Positions 6,387-13,312 of a stretch of DNA of 14,850 bases are shown piece after piece. Made by a program: the position numbers and the translations under genes. The stretch spans positions 1 to 14,850 of the forward strand of contig JASHPP010000815.1 in the NCBI GenBank assembly GCA_030038035.1, read 5' to 3'. The notes under the pieces were generated by a model. That model did not search any database, was not told the origin of the DNA, and saw only the letters and a program-made list of their open reading frames with translations. The stretch is from Trebonia sp. (lineage in GTDB: Bacteria > Actinomycetota > Actinomycetes > Streptosporangiales > Streptosporangiaceae). Within the stretch, counting starts at the first letter, position 1; each line of letters starts with the position of its first letter.

Positions 6387-8765
6387 ATGACCGCGACAGA
6401 AGCAGGCCCGCTGACGGCCGGTGAGCTGGACCTGATCGACTCCTGGTGGCGCGCCGCCAACTACCTGTCTGTCGGGCAGATCTATCTCATGGACAACCCG
6501 ATGCTCACCAGGGAACTGCGGCCCGAGGACGTCAAGCCCCGGCTGCTCGGACACTGGGGCACCACCCCGGCGCTCAACCTGGTCTACGCGCACCTGAACC
6601 GGGTCATCAGGAACTGGGACCTGAACGTCATCTACGTCGCGGGCCCGGGTCACGGGGGGCCCGGACTGGTCGCGAACACCTACCTTGACGGCACGTACAC
6701 CGAGCGGTACCCGTCGATAACCCAGGACATGGCCGGGATGCGGCGGCTGTTCAGGCAATTCTCCTTCCCCGGCGGGATCCCGTCGCACGTGGCGCCGGAG
6801 ACGCCCGGCTCGATCCACGAGGGCGGCGAGCTCGGGTACTCCCTCGCGCACGCCCACGGCGCCGCGTTCGACAACCCGGATCTCATTGTCGCCTGCGTCA
6901 TCGGCGACGGGGAGTCCGAGACCGGGCCGCTGGCCGGCAGCTGGCACTCCAACAAGTTCCTCAACCCGGTGACGGACGGCGCGGTGCTGCCGATCCTGAA
7001 CCTCAACGGGTACAAGATCGCGAACCCGACGGTGCCGGCCCGCATCCCGCAAGAAGAGCTCGAGTCCCTGCTCTCCGGTTACGGGTACCACGTCTACCTC
7101 GTGGCCGGCGACGAGCCGAAGGTCGTGCACCAGGAGCTGGCCGCCGCGCTCGACTCGATCGTCGCCGAGATCCACGACATCCAGCGCCGGGCACGCGAGG
7201 ACGGCGTGCGGGAGCGGCCGCGCTGGCCCGCGCTGATCCTGCAGACCCCCAAGGGCTGGACCGGGCCGAAGTACGTGGACGGCGTGCCGGTCGAGGGAAC
7301 GTGGCGTGCGCACCAGGTGCCGATCGCCGACGTGCGGGGCAACCCGGAGCACCTGCGACAGCTTGAGGAGTGGATGCGCTCGTACCGGCCGGCCGAGCTG
7401 TTCGACCCGGGCGGCGCGCCGGTCCCCGAGCTGGCCCGGCTGGCGCCGCGGGACTACCGGCGGATGAGCGACAACCCGCACGCCAACGGCGGGCTGCTGC
7501 TGCGCGACCTGACCCTGCCCGACTTCCGTGACTACGCGGTCGCCGTCCCGTCGCCCGGCAGCGTGGAGGCGGAGAACACGCGGGTGCTCGGCAGGTGGCT
7601 GCGGGACATCATCAGCCGCAACCCGTCGACATTCCGGCTGTTCGGCCCGGACGAGACGGCCTCGAACCGGCTGGACGCGGTGTTCGAGGTGACCGGGCGG
7701 GCGTTCGACGGCACGATCATCCCAGGGGACAACGACCTCACGCCCGACGGGCGGGTGATGGAGGTGCTGTCCGAGCACCTGTGCCAGGGCTGGCTCGAAG
7801 GCTACCTGCTGACCGGGCGGCACGGGCTGTTCAACTGCTACGAGGCGTTCATCCACATCGTCGACTCGATGTTCAACCAGCACGCCAAGTGGCTCAAGGT
7901 GTCGCGGTCGATTCAGTGGCGGCGGCCGGTTGCATCGCTGAACTACCTGCTGTCCTCCCTGGTCTGGCGGCAGGACCACAACGGGTTCTCCCATCAGGAC
8001 CCGGGGTTCATCGACCACGTGGTCAACAAGAAGGCGGAGATCATCCGGGTCTACCTGCCGCCGGACGCGAACACGCTGCTGTCGGTCGGCGATCACTGCC
8101 TTCGGTCCAGGCACTACGTGAACGTGATCGTGGCGGGCAAGCAGCCGCAGCCGCAGTGGCTGACCATGGAGCAAGCCGTCATCCACTGCACCAGGGGCGC
8201 CGGCATCTGGGAGTGGGCCTCCTCCGACGACGACCCCGATGTGCCGCCGGACGTCGTCATGGCCTGCTGCGGAGACACGCCGACGCTGGAGACGCTGGCG
8301 GCCGTTTCGCTGCTGCGGGAGCACCTGCCTTCGCTGAAGGTGCGTGTGGTGAACGTGGTGGACCTGATGCGCCTGCAGCCGGAGGCGGAGCATCCGCACG
8401 GGATGTCGGACCCGGAGTTCGACGCGATGTTCACCACCGACCGCCCCGTCATTTTCGCCTACCACGGGTATCCGTGGCTGATCCACCGGCTGACCTACCG
8501 GCGGCACGGCCACCCCAACTTCCACGTCCGCGGGTACAAGGAGGAGGGCACCACCACCACGCCGTTCGACATGGTGATGCTCAACGACCTGGACCGGTTC
8601 CACCTGGTGATGGACGTGATCGACCGGGTACCGGGGCTCGTGTCCCGAGCCGGGCACGTCCGCCAGCTGATGACGGACAAGCGGATCACCGCCAGGGCCT
8701 ACACGAGGGAGCACGGTGAGGACGCCCCGGAGATCACGCAATGGAAGTGGACCGGGGTGAGGTAG
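6387..8765 (+). CDS. xfp: Xylulose-5-phosphate/fructose-6-phosphate phosphoketolase
   Basis: A thiamine-diphosphate enzyme that splits xylulose 5-phosphate (and often fructose 6-phosphate) with phosphate into acetyl phosphate and glyceraldehyde 3-phosphate (or erythrose 4-phosphate). The 792-aa length fits the family. Visible signatures, numbered from this start, are GHWGTTP (55-61), GPGHGGP (86-92), HEGGELGYS (144-152) and the ThDP/Mg motif GDGESETG (173-180), with [13 protein letters not shown] and a KWLKVSR block further on. The ATG at 6387 is chosen because CAGGAAGG (6373-6380) lies six bases upstream; the longer frame from GTG 6330 adds 19 residues outside the family alignment and has no ribosome-binding site. 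ackA follows after 5 bp, so the acetyl phosphate made here is most directly used by acetate kinase. Dual substrate use cannot be read from sequence. Confidence 0.96.
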   Translation: MTATEAGPLTAGELDLIDSWWRAANYLSVGQIYLMDNPMLTRELRPEDVKPRLLGHWGTTPALNLVYAHLNRVIRNWDLNVIYVAGPGHGGPGLVANTYLDGTYTERYPSITQDMAGMRRLFRQFSFPGGIPSHVAPETPGSIHEGGELGYSLAHAHGAAFDNPDLIVACVIGDGESETGPLAGSWHSNKFLNPVTDGAVLPILNLNGYKIANPTVPARIPQEELESLLSGYGYHVYLVAGDEPKVVHQELAAALDSIVAEIHDIQRRAREDGVRERPRWPALILQTPKGWTGPKYVDGVPVEGTWRAHQVPIADVRGNPEHLRQLEEWMRSYRPAELFDPGGAPVPELARLAPRDYRRMSDNPHANGGLLLRDLTLPDFRDYAVAVPSPGSVEAENTRVLGRWLRDIISRNPSTFRLFGPDETASNRLDAVFEVTGRAFDGTIIPGDNDLTPDGRVMEVLSEHLCQGWLEGYLLTGRHGLFNCYEAFIHIVDSMFNQHAKWLKVSRSIQWRRPVASLNYLLSSLVWRQDHNGFSHQDPGFIDHVVNKKAEIIRVYLPPDANTLLSVGDHCLRSRHYVNVIVAGKQPQPQWLTMEQAVIHCTRGAGIWEWASSDDDPDVPPDVVMACCGDTPTLETLAAVSLLREHLPSLKVRVVNVVDLMRLQPEAEHPHGMSDPEFDAMFTTDRPVIFAYHGYPWLIHRLTYRRHGHPNFHVRGYKEEGTTTTPFDMVMLNDLDRFHLVMDVIDRVPGLVSRAGHVRQLMTDKRITARAYTREHGEDAPEITQWKWTGVR

Positions 8766-8770
8766 CCGGC

Positions 8771-9886
8771 ATGGAGCCCGCCGCCGCGGCCCGCGTGCTC
8801 GTCGTCAACGCCGGGTCGAGCACCCTCAAGCTGCGCGTCCTCACCGGCGGGGACGAGGTCGCGGCCGCCGCCGACCTGCCCGCGCCGCGCGGCACCGCCG
8901 ACGGCGCCGCGATCAAGGAGGCGATCGAGTCCTTCGGCCCGGTCGACGCGGCCGGCCACCGGGTCGTGCACGGCGGGACGCTGTACGCCGCACCCGTGCT
9001 GGTCACGGCCGAGGTGCGGCGCCGCCTTGAGTCGCTCACCGACCTCGCGCCGCTGCATCAGCCCAAGTCGCTGGCCGCCCTGGACGCGGTCCAGGCGGTG
9101 CTGCCCGAGGTGCCCGCGGTGGCCTGCTTCGACACCGCGTTCCACGCCACCATCGGCGCCGCGGCGGCCACGTTCGCGCTGCCCGCGGAATGGCGCACCC
9201 GGTGGACGCTGCGCCGGTACGGGTTCCACGGCCTGTCCCATGCCTACGCCTCGCGGCGGGCCGCCGAACTGCTCGGCAGGCAGCCGGCGGGGCTGCGCGT
9301 CGTCACCTGCCACCTGGGCGCGGGGGCCTCACTCGCGGCCGTCCACTCGGGCCGCTCGGTGGACACCACGATGGGGTTCACCCCGCTGGACGGGCTTGTC
9401 ATGGCGACCAGGTCGGGGTCCGTTGACCCGGGCCTCGTGCTGTGGCTTGAGGAGCACGCGCACACGCCCCCCGCCGAACTCGCCGCCACCCTGGAGTACC
9501 GGTCGGGGCTGCTCGGCCTGGCCGGCACCGACGACATGCGCGAAGCGCTTGCCCGTGCCGCGGCTGGCGACCCGCGGGCGGTGCTCGGCCGCGAGGTCTA
9601 CCTGCACCGGCTGCGGGCGTGCGTCGCGGCGATGGCGGCCGCGATGGACGGACTCGACGCGCTCGTCTTCACCGGCGGCGTCGGCGAGAACTCGGCCGAG
9701 ATCCGCTCCCGCGCCGCCGACGGGCTCGGCTTCCTGGGCGTGCGGCTCGACGGGCAGCGCAACGTTCCCGCCGGCCACGGCGACGACTGGGAGATCGGCG
9801 CGGACGGCTCCCCGGTGCGCTCGTTCGTGATCGCCGCGCGGGAGGACAAGCAGATCGCCGCTGAGGTCCGGTCGGTGCTTGGCTAG
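8771..9886 (+). CDS. ackA: Acetate kinase
   Basis: Interconverts acetyl phosphate + ADP and acetate + ATP; with phosphoketolase it completes an ATP-yielding route to acetate. At 371 aa it is shorter than the usual 390-400. Family blocks are all present: VLVVNAGSSTLK near the N-terminus, GHRVVHGG (substrate Arg), APLHQP, CFDTAFH (catalytic Asp), RYGFHGLSH, CHLGAGASL, TRSGSVDPG (catalytic Arg), FTGGVGENS and AAREDKQIA (metal-binding Glu). Two deviations stand out: CHLGAG for the usual CHLGNG, and TRSGSVDP for TRSGDLDP. GGGGTGAGG (8754-8762) eight bases before ATG 8771 fixes the start; an in-frame ATG at 8741 inside xfp is less likely. Propionate or another short acid is a possible alternative substrate. 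The stop lies 9 bp from that of the convergent PBP gene. Confidence 0.93.
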   Translation: MEPAAAARVLVVNAGSSTLKLRVLTGGDEVAAAADLPAPRGTADGAAIKEAIESFGPVDAAGHRVVHGGTLYAAPVLVTAEVRRRLESLTDLAPLHQPKSLAALDAVQAVLPEVPAVACFDTAFHATIGAAAATFALPAEWRTRWTLRRYGFHGLSHAYASRRAAELLGRQPAGLRVVTCHLGAGASLAAVHSGRSVDTTMGFTPLDGLVMATRSGSVDPGLVLWLEEHAHTPPAELAATLEYRSGLLGLAGTDDMREALARAAAGDPRAVLGREVYLHRLRACVAAMAAAMDGLDALVFTGGVGENSAEIRSRAADGLGFLGVRLDGQRNVPAGHGDDWEIGADGSPVRSFVIAAREDKQIAAEVRSVLG

Positions 9887-9895
9887 CGCGCCTGG

Positions 9896-12055
9896 TCAGA
9901 AGGAGTCAAGGAAGGCCTTTACCTCCGGGCCCGCGTACTGGGCGCCGTAGCCGGCGTTGACCACCAGGCAGCCGACCGCGACGTCCGCCGCCGGGTCAAA
10001 GGCGATCAGCCAGCTGTTGGGCTGCTCCTGTCCCTGGATGTCCGCGGTCCCCGTCTTCGCGTAGACGTCTGGCCCGAAGCCGATCGGAGCGGCGGTGCCG
10101 CTGGTGACAACGGCGCGCATCATCTCCTTGAGGTACGCGTCGGTGGCAGCGGGCAGCGGCGTGGCGGTAACCTGCTTCGTCCCCGGCACCAGGATCGGCT
10201 GCTCGAAGCTGCCGTTGGCTACCGTCGCCGCCACCGAGGCCATCGCGATCGGTGAGGCGATCAGCTGCCCCTGGCCGAACGCCTCCTGCGCGAGCTCGGA
10301 CCCGGATGCGGTGGCCGGCGCGTTGAAATACGAGGCGGACAGCCCGGTGATGCCGATGTCCCAGTCCTGGTTCAGCCCGTAGTACTGCTTCGCCGTGCTG
10401 GCGAGCGCACCGTACAGGTGCGGCCACTGAGTGCTGAACGCGTTGTTACAGGACTGCGCGAAGTCGGTGATGAACGGTGTCCCGGCTGGCTCGGACTCGC
10501 CCTGGTCGTTGTGGTAGGTGATCCCCTGCACGGTGTACGCCGCCGGGCAGGCCACCGGGCTCTCCGGCGTGAGCAGCCCCGCGTTGAACAGCGCGGTGGA
10601 CGTGATGACCTTCATCGTGGAGCCCGGTGCGACCTCGGCGGTGAGCGCGAAGTCGTTGTAGCCGTCGTTGTTGGCGATGGCCAGGATGTCACCGGTGGAC
10701 GGCTGGATCACGACCATCGAGCTCTCGGGGTGCATGGCGACCGCGGCCTGGGCGGCGGTCTCCGCGGTCTGGCTGATCGTGGTGGCGATTGACGCCACGT
10801 TGCCGACCTGGATGACCACCGCCTGGCTGTACTGCACCGGCTTGCCTGCGTCCGTGAGGATCTCGACGTCAAGCCCTGGGGTACCCTGTCCCGGCGGTGC
10901 GCCCGCCGCCATTATCAGGCTCGCGATGTGGGTCAGTCCCGGATCCTGGTAGTCGGTGAGGTTCTGGCCGCTGGCGTCGGTGACGACGCCGACCGTGGGG
11001 GTGACCTCGACGGCCGCGAGGTGCGTTGTCGCGGTGAGGTTCGGTGCCACCACGTCGGGCTGCCATTCGATGAACCAGATCGAGGAGTTCGCCTGCTGGT
11101 AGGCGACTAGCGAGGAGTGGTAGCTCCACGTGCCGCGCACCGCGTTCGCGCCGCCCTTCGCCGCCACCGACACGCCGATCGCGTACCGGACGGACTCCCG
11201 GGGCCGCGCAGCCGTGGATCCCGGGGCGCCGGTGACGCTGACCGTCGCCGCGGTCATCTTCCGCGGGTGCAGGTACGTGGCGTAGGTCGCGAGCGCCGCC
11301 CGGGCGGCGGCCGGGTGGTTGGTGTAGTTGGCGGCCTGCTTGAGGTCTCCGGCCCGCCATGCGCTCAGGAACGCGACGGCGATCTGCTGCCCGTCCTCCT
11401 GCGGCGTGGATCCGGTCGGGATCATGCCGGTAGCCGGGGCGCTGTGCCCGTGCTTAAACACGGTAACGGCCACCACCGCGACCGCTACCACCACGGCAAG
11501 GACCCCCGCTGTGATCGAGATGGCAACCGTGCGCCGCTTGCCGGCCCGGCGCTGGCCAGCCCGCCGGCGCCCAGCGCGGCCGTGCCCAGACGGCCCGTGG
11601 CCAGCCGGCCGCTGCCCTTCGGGCACCGGTCCGAAGGGCCCTCCTGGCTGCCCGTAAGGCGGCTGGCCGTAGCCGCCGGGCTGCCCGTAAGGCGGCTGGC
11701 CGTAAGCTGGCTGTCCGTAGCCGCCGGGCTGCCCGTAGCCGCCGGGCTGCCCGTAGCCGGCAGGCTGCCCGTAGCCGGCAGGACGGTAACCGGCGGCCCC
11801 CTGCCCGTACCCGCCCTGCGTGTAGGGACCCTGGGCAGCCGGACCTTGTGTGTACGGCCCTTCCTGGTACGGACCTTCCCCGTAGGAGCCCTGCCGGCCG
11901 TACGGTCCTTGTCCCTGGGATCCCTGGCCGCCGTACGGCCCTTGCCCGTACGGTCCCTGCCCCGTTGGCTGCGGACCCGTCGGCGAGCTGGCGGTCGGCT
12001 CATCACGGGCGAACCATGGGCCAGGTGAACGTTTGTCGTCCGGGTCCCTCGTCAC
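9896..12055 (-). CDS. Class B penicillin-binding protein with NTF2-like (MecA_N) domain and Gly/Tyr/Pro-rich tail
   Basis: A 719-aa D,D-transpeptidase that cross-links peptidoglycan. Residues 1-175 are cytoplasmic: a GYGQP/GPYGQG low-complexity tract (about 31-141), then a basic stretch (160-175). A single membrane helix spans about 176-200. Residues 216-335 form an NTF2-like MecA_N domain, followed by a short degenerate dimerisation segment lacking the usual RGxIxDRNG motif. The transpeptidase domain (about 440-719) has a complete active site: SxxK at S479-T-M-K482, SxN at S535-C-N537, KTG at 667-669. Known MecA_N PBPs include low-affinity beta-lactam-tolerant enzymes, but tolerance cannot be judged here. 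The GTG start at 12055 is the only reasonable one; no good ribosome-binding site precedes it. It is a stand-alone gene convergent with ackA. Confidence 0.92.
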   Translation of the reverse strand: MTRDPDDKRSPGPWFARDEPTASSPTGPQPTGQGPYGQGPYGGQGSQGQGPYGRQGSYGEGPYQEGPYTQGPAAQGPYTQGGYGQGAAGYRPAGYGQPAGYGQPGGYGQPGGYGQPAYGQPPYGQPGGYGQPPYGQPGGPFGPVPEGQRPAGHGPSGHGRAGRRRAGQRRAGKRRTVAISITAGVLAVVVAVAVVAVTVFKHGHSAPATGMIPTGSTPQEDGQQIAVAFLSAWRAGDLKQAANYTNHPAAARAALATYATYLHPRKMTAATVSVTGAPGSTAARPRESVRYAIGVSVAAKGGANAVRGTWSYHSSLVAYQQANSSIWFIEWQPDVVAPNLTATTHLAAVEVTPTVGVVTDASGQNLTDYQDPGLTHIASLIMAAGAPPGQGTPGLDVEILTDAGKPVQYSQAVVIQVGNVASIATTISQTAETAAQAAVAMHPESSMVVIQPSTGDILAIANNDGYNDFALTAEVAPGSTMKVITSTALFNAGLLTPESPVACPAAYTVQGITYHNDQGESEPAGTPFITDFAQSCNNAFSTQWPHLYGALASTAKQYYGLNQDWDIGITGLSASYFNAPATASGSELAQEAFGQGQLIASPIAMASVAATVANGSFEQPILVPGTKQVTATPLPAATDAYLKEMMRAVVTSGTAAPIGFGPDVYAKTGTADIQGQEQPNSWLIAFDPAADVAVGCLVVNAGYGAQYAGPEVKAFLDSF
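11633..11965 (-). repeat. Tandem GYGQP / GPYGQG-type coding repeats
   Basis: This part of the PBP gene encodes degenerate 4-7-residue repeats of Gly, Tyr, Gln and Pro: a GPY-Q-G half (residues ~34-80) and a [11 protein letters not shown] half (~88-139). At the DNA level the + strand shows recurrent CCGTAGCCGCCGGGCTGC units, so copy number may vary between strains. Confidence 0.85.
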
Positions 12056-12092
12056 CCCATCGACGGTACCTACCGCCGCCAGCCTGCAGCGA

Positions 12093-12122
12093 ATAATGCG
12101 GCGAATTACCAGGAAAATGCAA
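12093..12122 (-). promoter_or_regulatory. Candidate promoter for the PBP gene
   Basis: Read on the - strand, TTGCAT (12122-12117) and CATTAT (12098-12093) are spaced by 18 bp in an unusually A/T-rich patch of the intergenic region, about 40 bp before the GTG. The -35 matches TTGACA at 4 of 6 positions and the -10 is imperfect. Confidence 0.35.
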
Positions 12123-12156
12123 CCGGGCTGCTACCGCGCTGAACGAAACGCCCGGC

Positions 12157-12172
12157 GCGGCCGGACGGCCGC
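12157..12172 (-). terminator. Hairpin downstream of sixA
   Basis: GCGGCC (12157-12162), loop GGAC, GGCCGC (12167-12172) begins four bases after the sixA stop on the - strand. A short GC-rich stem without T-run; plausible terminator for the UspA-sixA unit. Confidence 0.4.
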
Positions 12173-12176
12173 TCGC

Positions 12177-12701
12177 TTACGCGCGCATGTCGGCGGGCAC
12201 GGCGAACGCGAGCAGCCGCGCCTCCCCCGGTCCAGCCGAAGCCCAGTCTCCCGCCAGCCCGAGCACCGCGACCGCCGCGGTGGGGAACGCCGATGGCGGC
12301 TCGGGCGGCGGCTGCGCCAGGCCCACGGCCAGCTCGGCGAGCCCGGGGCTGTGCCCGACGATCAGCACCGTCCCTTCATCGTCGGGAAACTCGCGTACGA
12401 GCATCAGCAGGCCGAGCACGGTCGCCTCGTACACCCGCGGCTCGTAGCGTACCGGCGGGGCAGCGCCGCGGGCGGCTTCCGCCAGCGCGGCACCGGCAAG
12501 TTCCCAGGTCTCCCGCGCTCGGCGCGCGGTCGAGCACACCACGGCGTCCGGCACGTACCCGGCGCGGACCAGCCAGCGGCCGGCCACGGGCGCGTCCCGC
12601 CTGCCGCGCTTGGCGAGCGGCCGCTCGTGATCGGCTACGTCCGGCCAGTCCGACTTGGCATGCCGCAACAGGATGAGCCGTCGTGCGTAGTCGTGACTCA
12701 C
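12177..12701 (-). CDS. sixA: SixA-like histidine phosphatase
   Basis: A 174-aa member of the histidine phosphatase (phosphoglycerate-mutase-like) superfamily. The catalytic core is intact: LLRHAKSDW with Arg13-His14 (the phosphorylated His), Arg60 in CSTARRARET, and His117 in VGHSPGL. Small size and the RHAKSDW start are typical of SixA, which removes phosphate from phosphohistidine in HPt domains; actinobacterial homologues may act on other phosphoesters. I place the start at GTG 12701, whose GTGA overlaps the UspA stop, giving translational coupling and the canonical short N-terminus. An in-frame GTG at 12722 would add seven residues and overlap UspA by 25 bp. The pairing with a universal stress protein suggests a stress role, but no substrate can be named. 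Confidence 0.88.
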   Translation of the reverse strand: MSHDYARRLILLRHAKSDWPDVADHERPLAKRGRRDAPVAGRWLVRAGYVPDAVVCSTARRARETWELAGAALAEAARGAAPPVRYEPRVYEATVLGLLMLVREFPDDEGTVLIVGHSPGLAELAVGLAQPPPEPPSAFPTAAVAVLGLAGDWASAGPGEARLLAFAVPADMRA

Positions 12702-13186
12702 GGCACCACCGTCACCGGCCACTTGCCCGCCCGAACCAGCCGGACGGCCAGCGACCCGATGAGCTTGTGCCCGGCCTTGGCCGACGCACCCACGACGATC
12801 GCGTCGGCGCGCACCTCCGCGGCGACCCGCCTGATCTCGGAGTAGGGGTCCCCGTGCGCCTCGATGAACGTGATCGAGATGCCAAGCTCGGCGGCCACCG
12901 CCTCGGCTCGGGCGCGAAGCTCCGCGGCGACCGCCTCGTGCGCTTCGGCCTCGGCGGCGAGCACGCTCGCCCCGCCGGGCGAGGCCGCCACGATCATCGC
13001 CGGCTGGACCACGTACACAGCGATCATCCGGGCGCGCTGTCGCCTGGCCAGCCCGGCCGCGTACCAGGCGGCGCGCGCCGCCGTCACCGAATCGTCGACG
13101 CCGACCAGGATCACCGAAGGGCCATCGGTGCCTAGCTCGAATCCAATCTGTTCGGGCTTGTCGTGCGCCGAATCACCGTAGGCCAC
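12698..13186 (-). CDS. Universal stress protein (UspA family)
   Basis: A 162-aa single UspA domain. The N-terminal strand VILVGVDDS (with Asp31) and the C-terminal segment VVGASAKAGHKLIGSLA followed by GKWPVTVVP are the nucleotide-binding landmarks. The glycine motif is a variant of the ATP-binding G-x2-G-x9-G-S/T: the second Gly is Ala and the loop is two residues shorter, so ATP binding is likely but not certain. About 20 extra N-terminal residues precede the fold, which makes the GTG start at 13186 uncertain; no strong ribosome-binding site is seen. It is the first gene of a pair with sixA (GTGA overlap) and is transcribed divergently from the helicase gene. UspA genes are frequent members of DevR/DosR-type regulons, but only a weak half-match to that box lies upstream. 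Confidence 0.9.
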   Translation of the reverse strand: MAYGDSAHDKPEQIGFELGTDGPSVILVGVDDSVTAARAAWYAAGLARRQRARMIAVYVVQPAMIVAASPGGASVLAAEAEAHEAVAAELRARAEAVAAELGISITFIEAHGDPYSEIRRVAAEVRADAIVVGASAKAGHKLIGSLAVRLVRAGKWPVTVVP

Positions 13187-13198
13187 GGCAGCAGTCTA

Positions 13199-13224
13199 CG
13201 CATCGCCGCCGCCGCGGCGATGCG
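13199..13224 (-). promoter_or_regulatory. Perfect 11-bp-stem inverted repeat before UspA
   Basis: CGCATCGCCGC (13199-13209), loop CGCC, GCGGCGATGCG (13214-13224). It starts 13 bases before the UspA start codon, so it is either an operator in the divergent promoter region or a leader hairpin close enough to hinder ribosome binding. Confidence 0.5.
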
Positions 13225-13279
13225 GTCCGGACGTCCCTTGGCACGCGTGAAATAGCCAGCGGAACGGTGCGTCTCGCAC

Positions 13280-13312
13280 GTGACACGCCGCGGCGGCGGT
13301 TAATCTCGACTG
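13280..13312 (+). promoter_or_regulatory. Candidate promoter for a leaderless helicase mRNA
   Basis: TAATCT (13301-13306) fits the TANNNT -10 pattern and ends six bases before the ATG at 13313, the spacing expected if transcription starts at the A of the start codon. GTGACA (13280-13285) resembles a -35 box but the 15-bp spacer is short. No ribosome-binding site is present, which supports leaderless initiation. Confidence 0.42.

Noticed and set aside
6372..8741. 789-aa - strand frame antisense to xfp
   Set aside because: It lies exactly over a well-supported phosphoketolase and its product is His/Arg/Val-rich without any domain; an antisense by-product of codon bias.
13224..13237. Possible third DevR box upstream of UspA (GGTCCGGACGTCCC)
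   Set aside because: Only about 9 of 14 consensus positions match, mainly the right half; too weak to list as a site.
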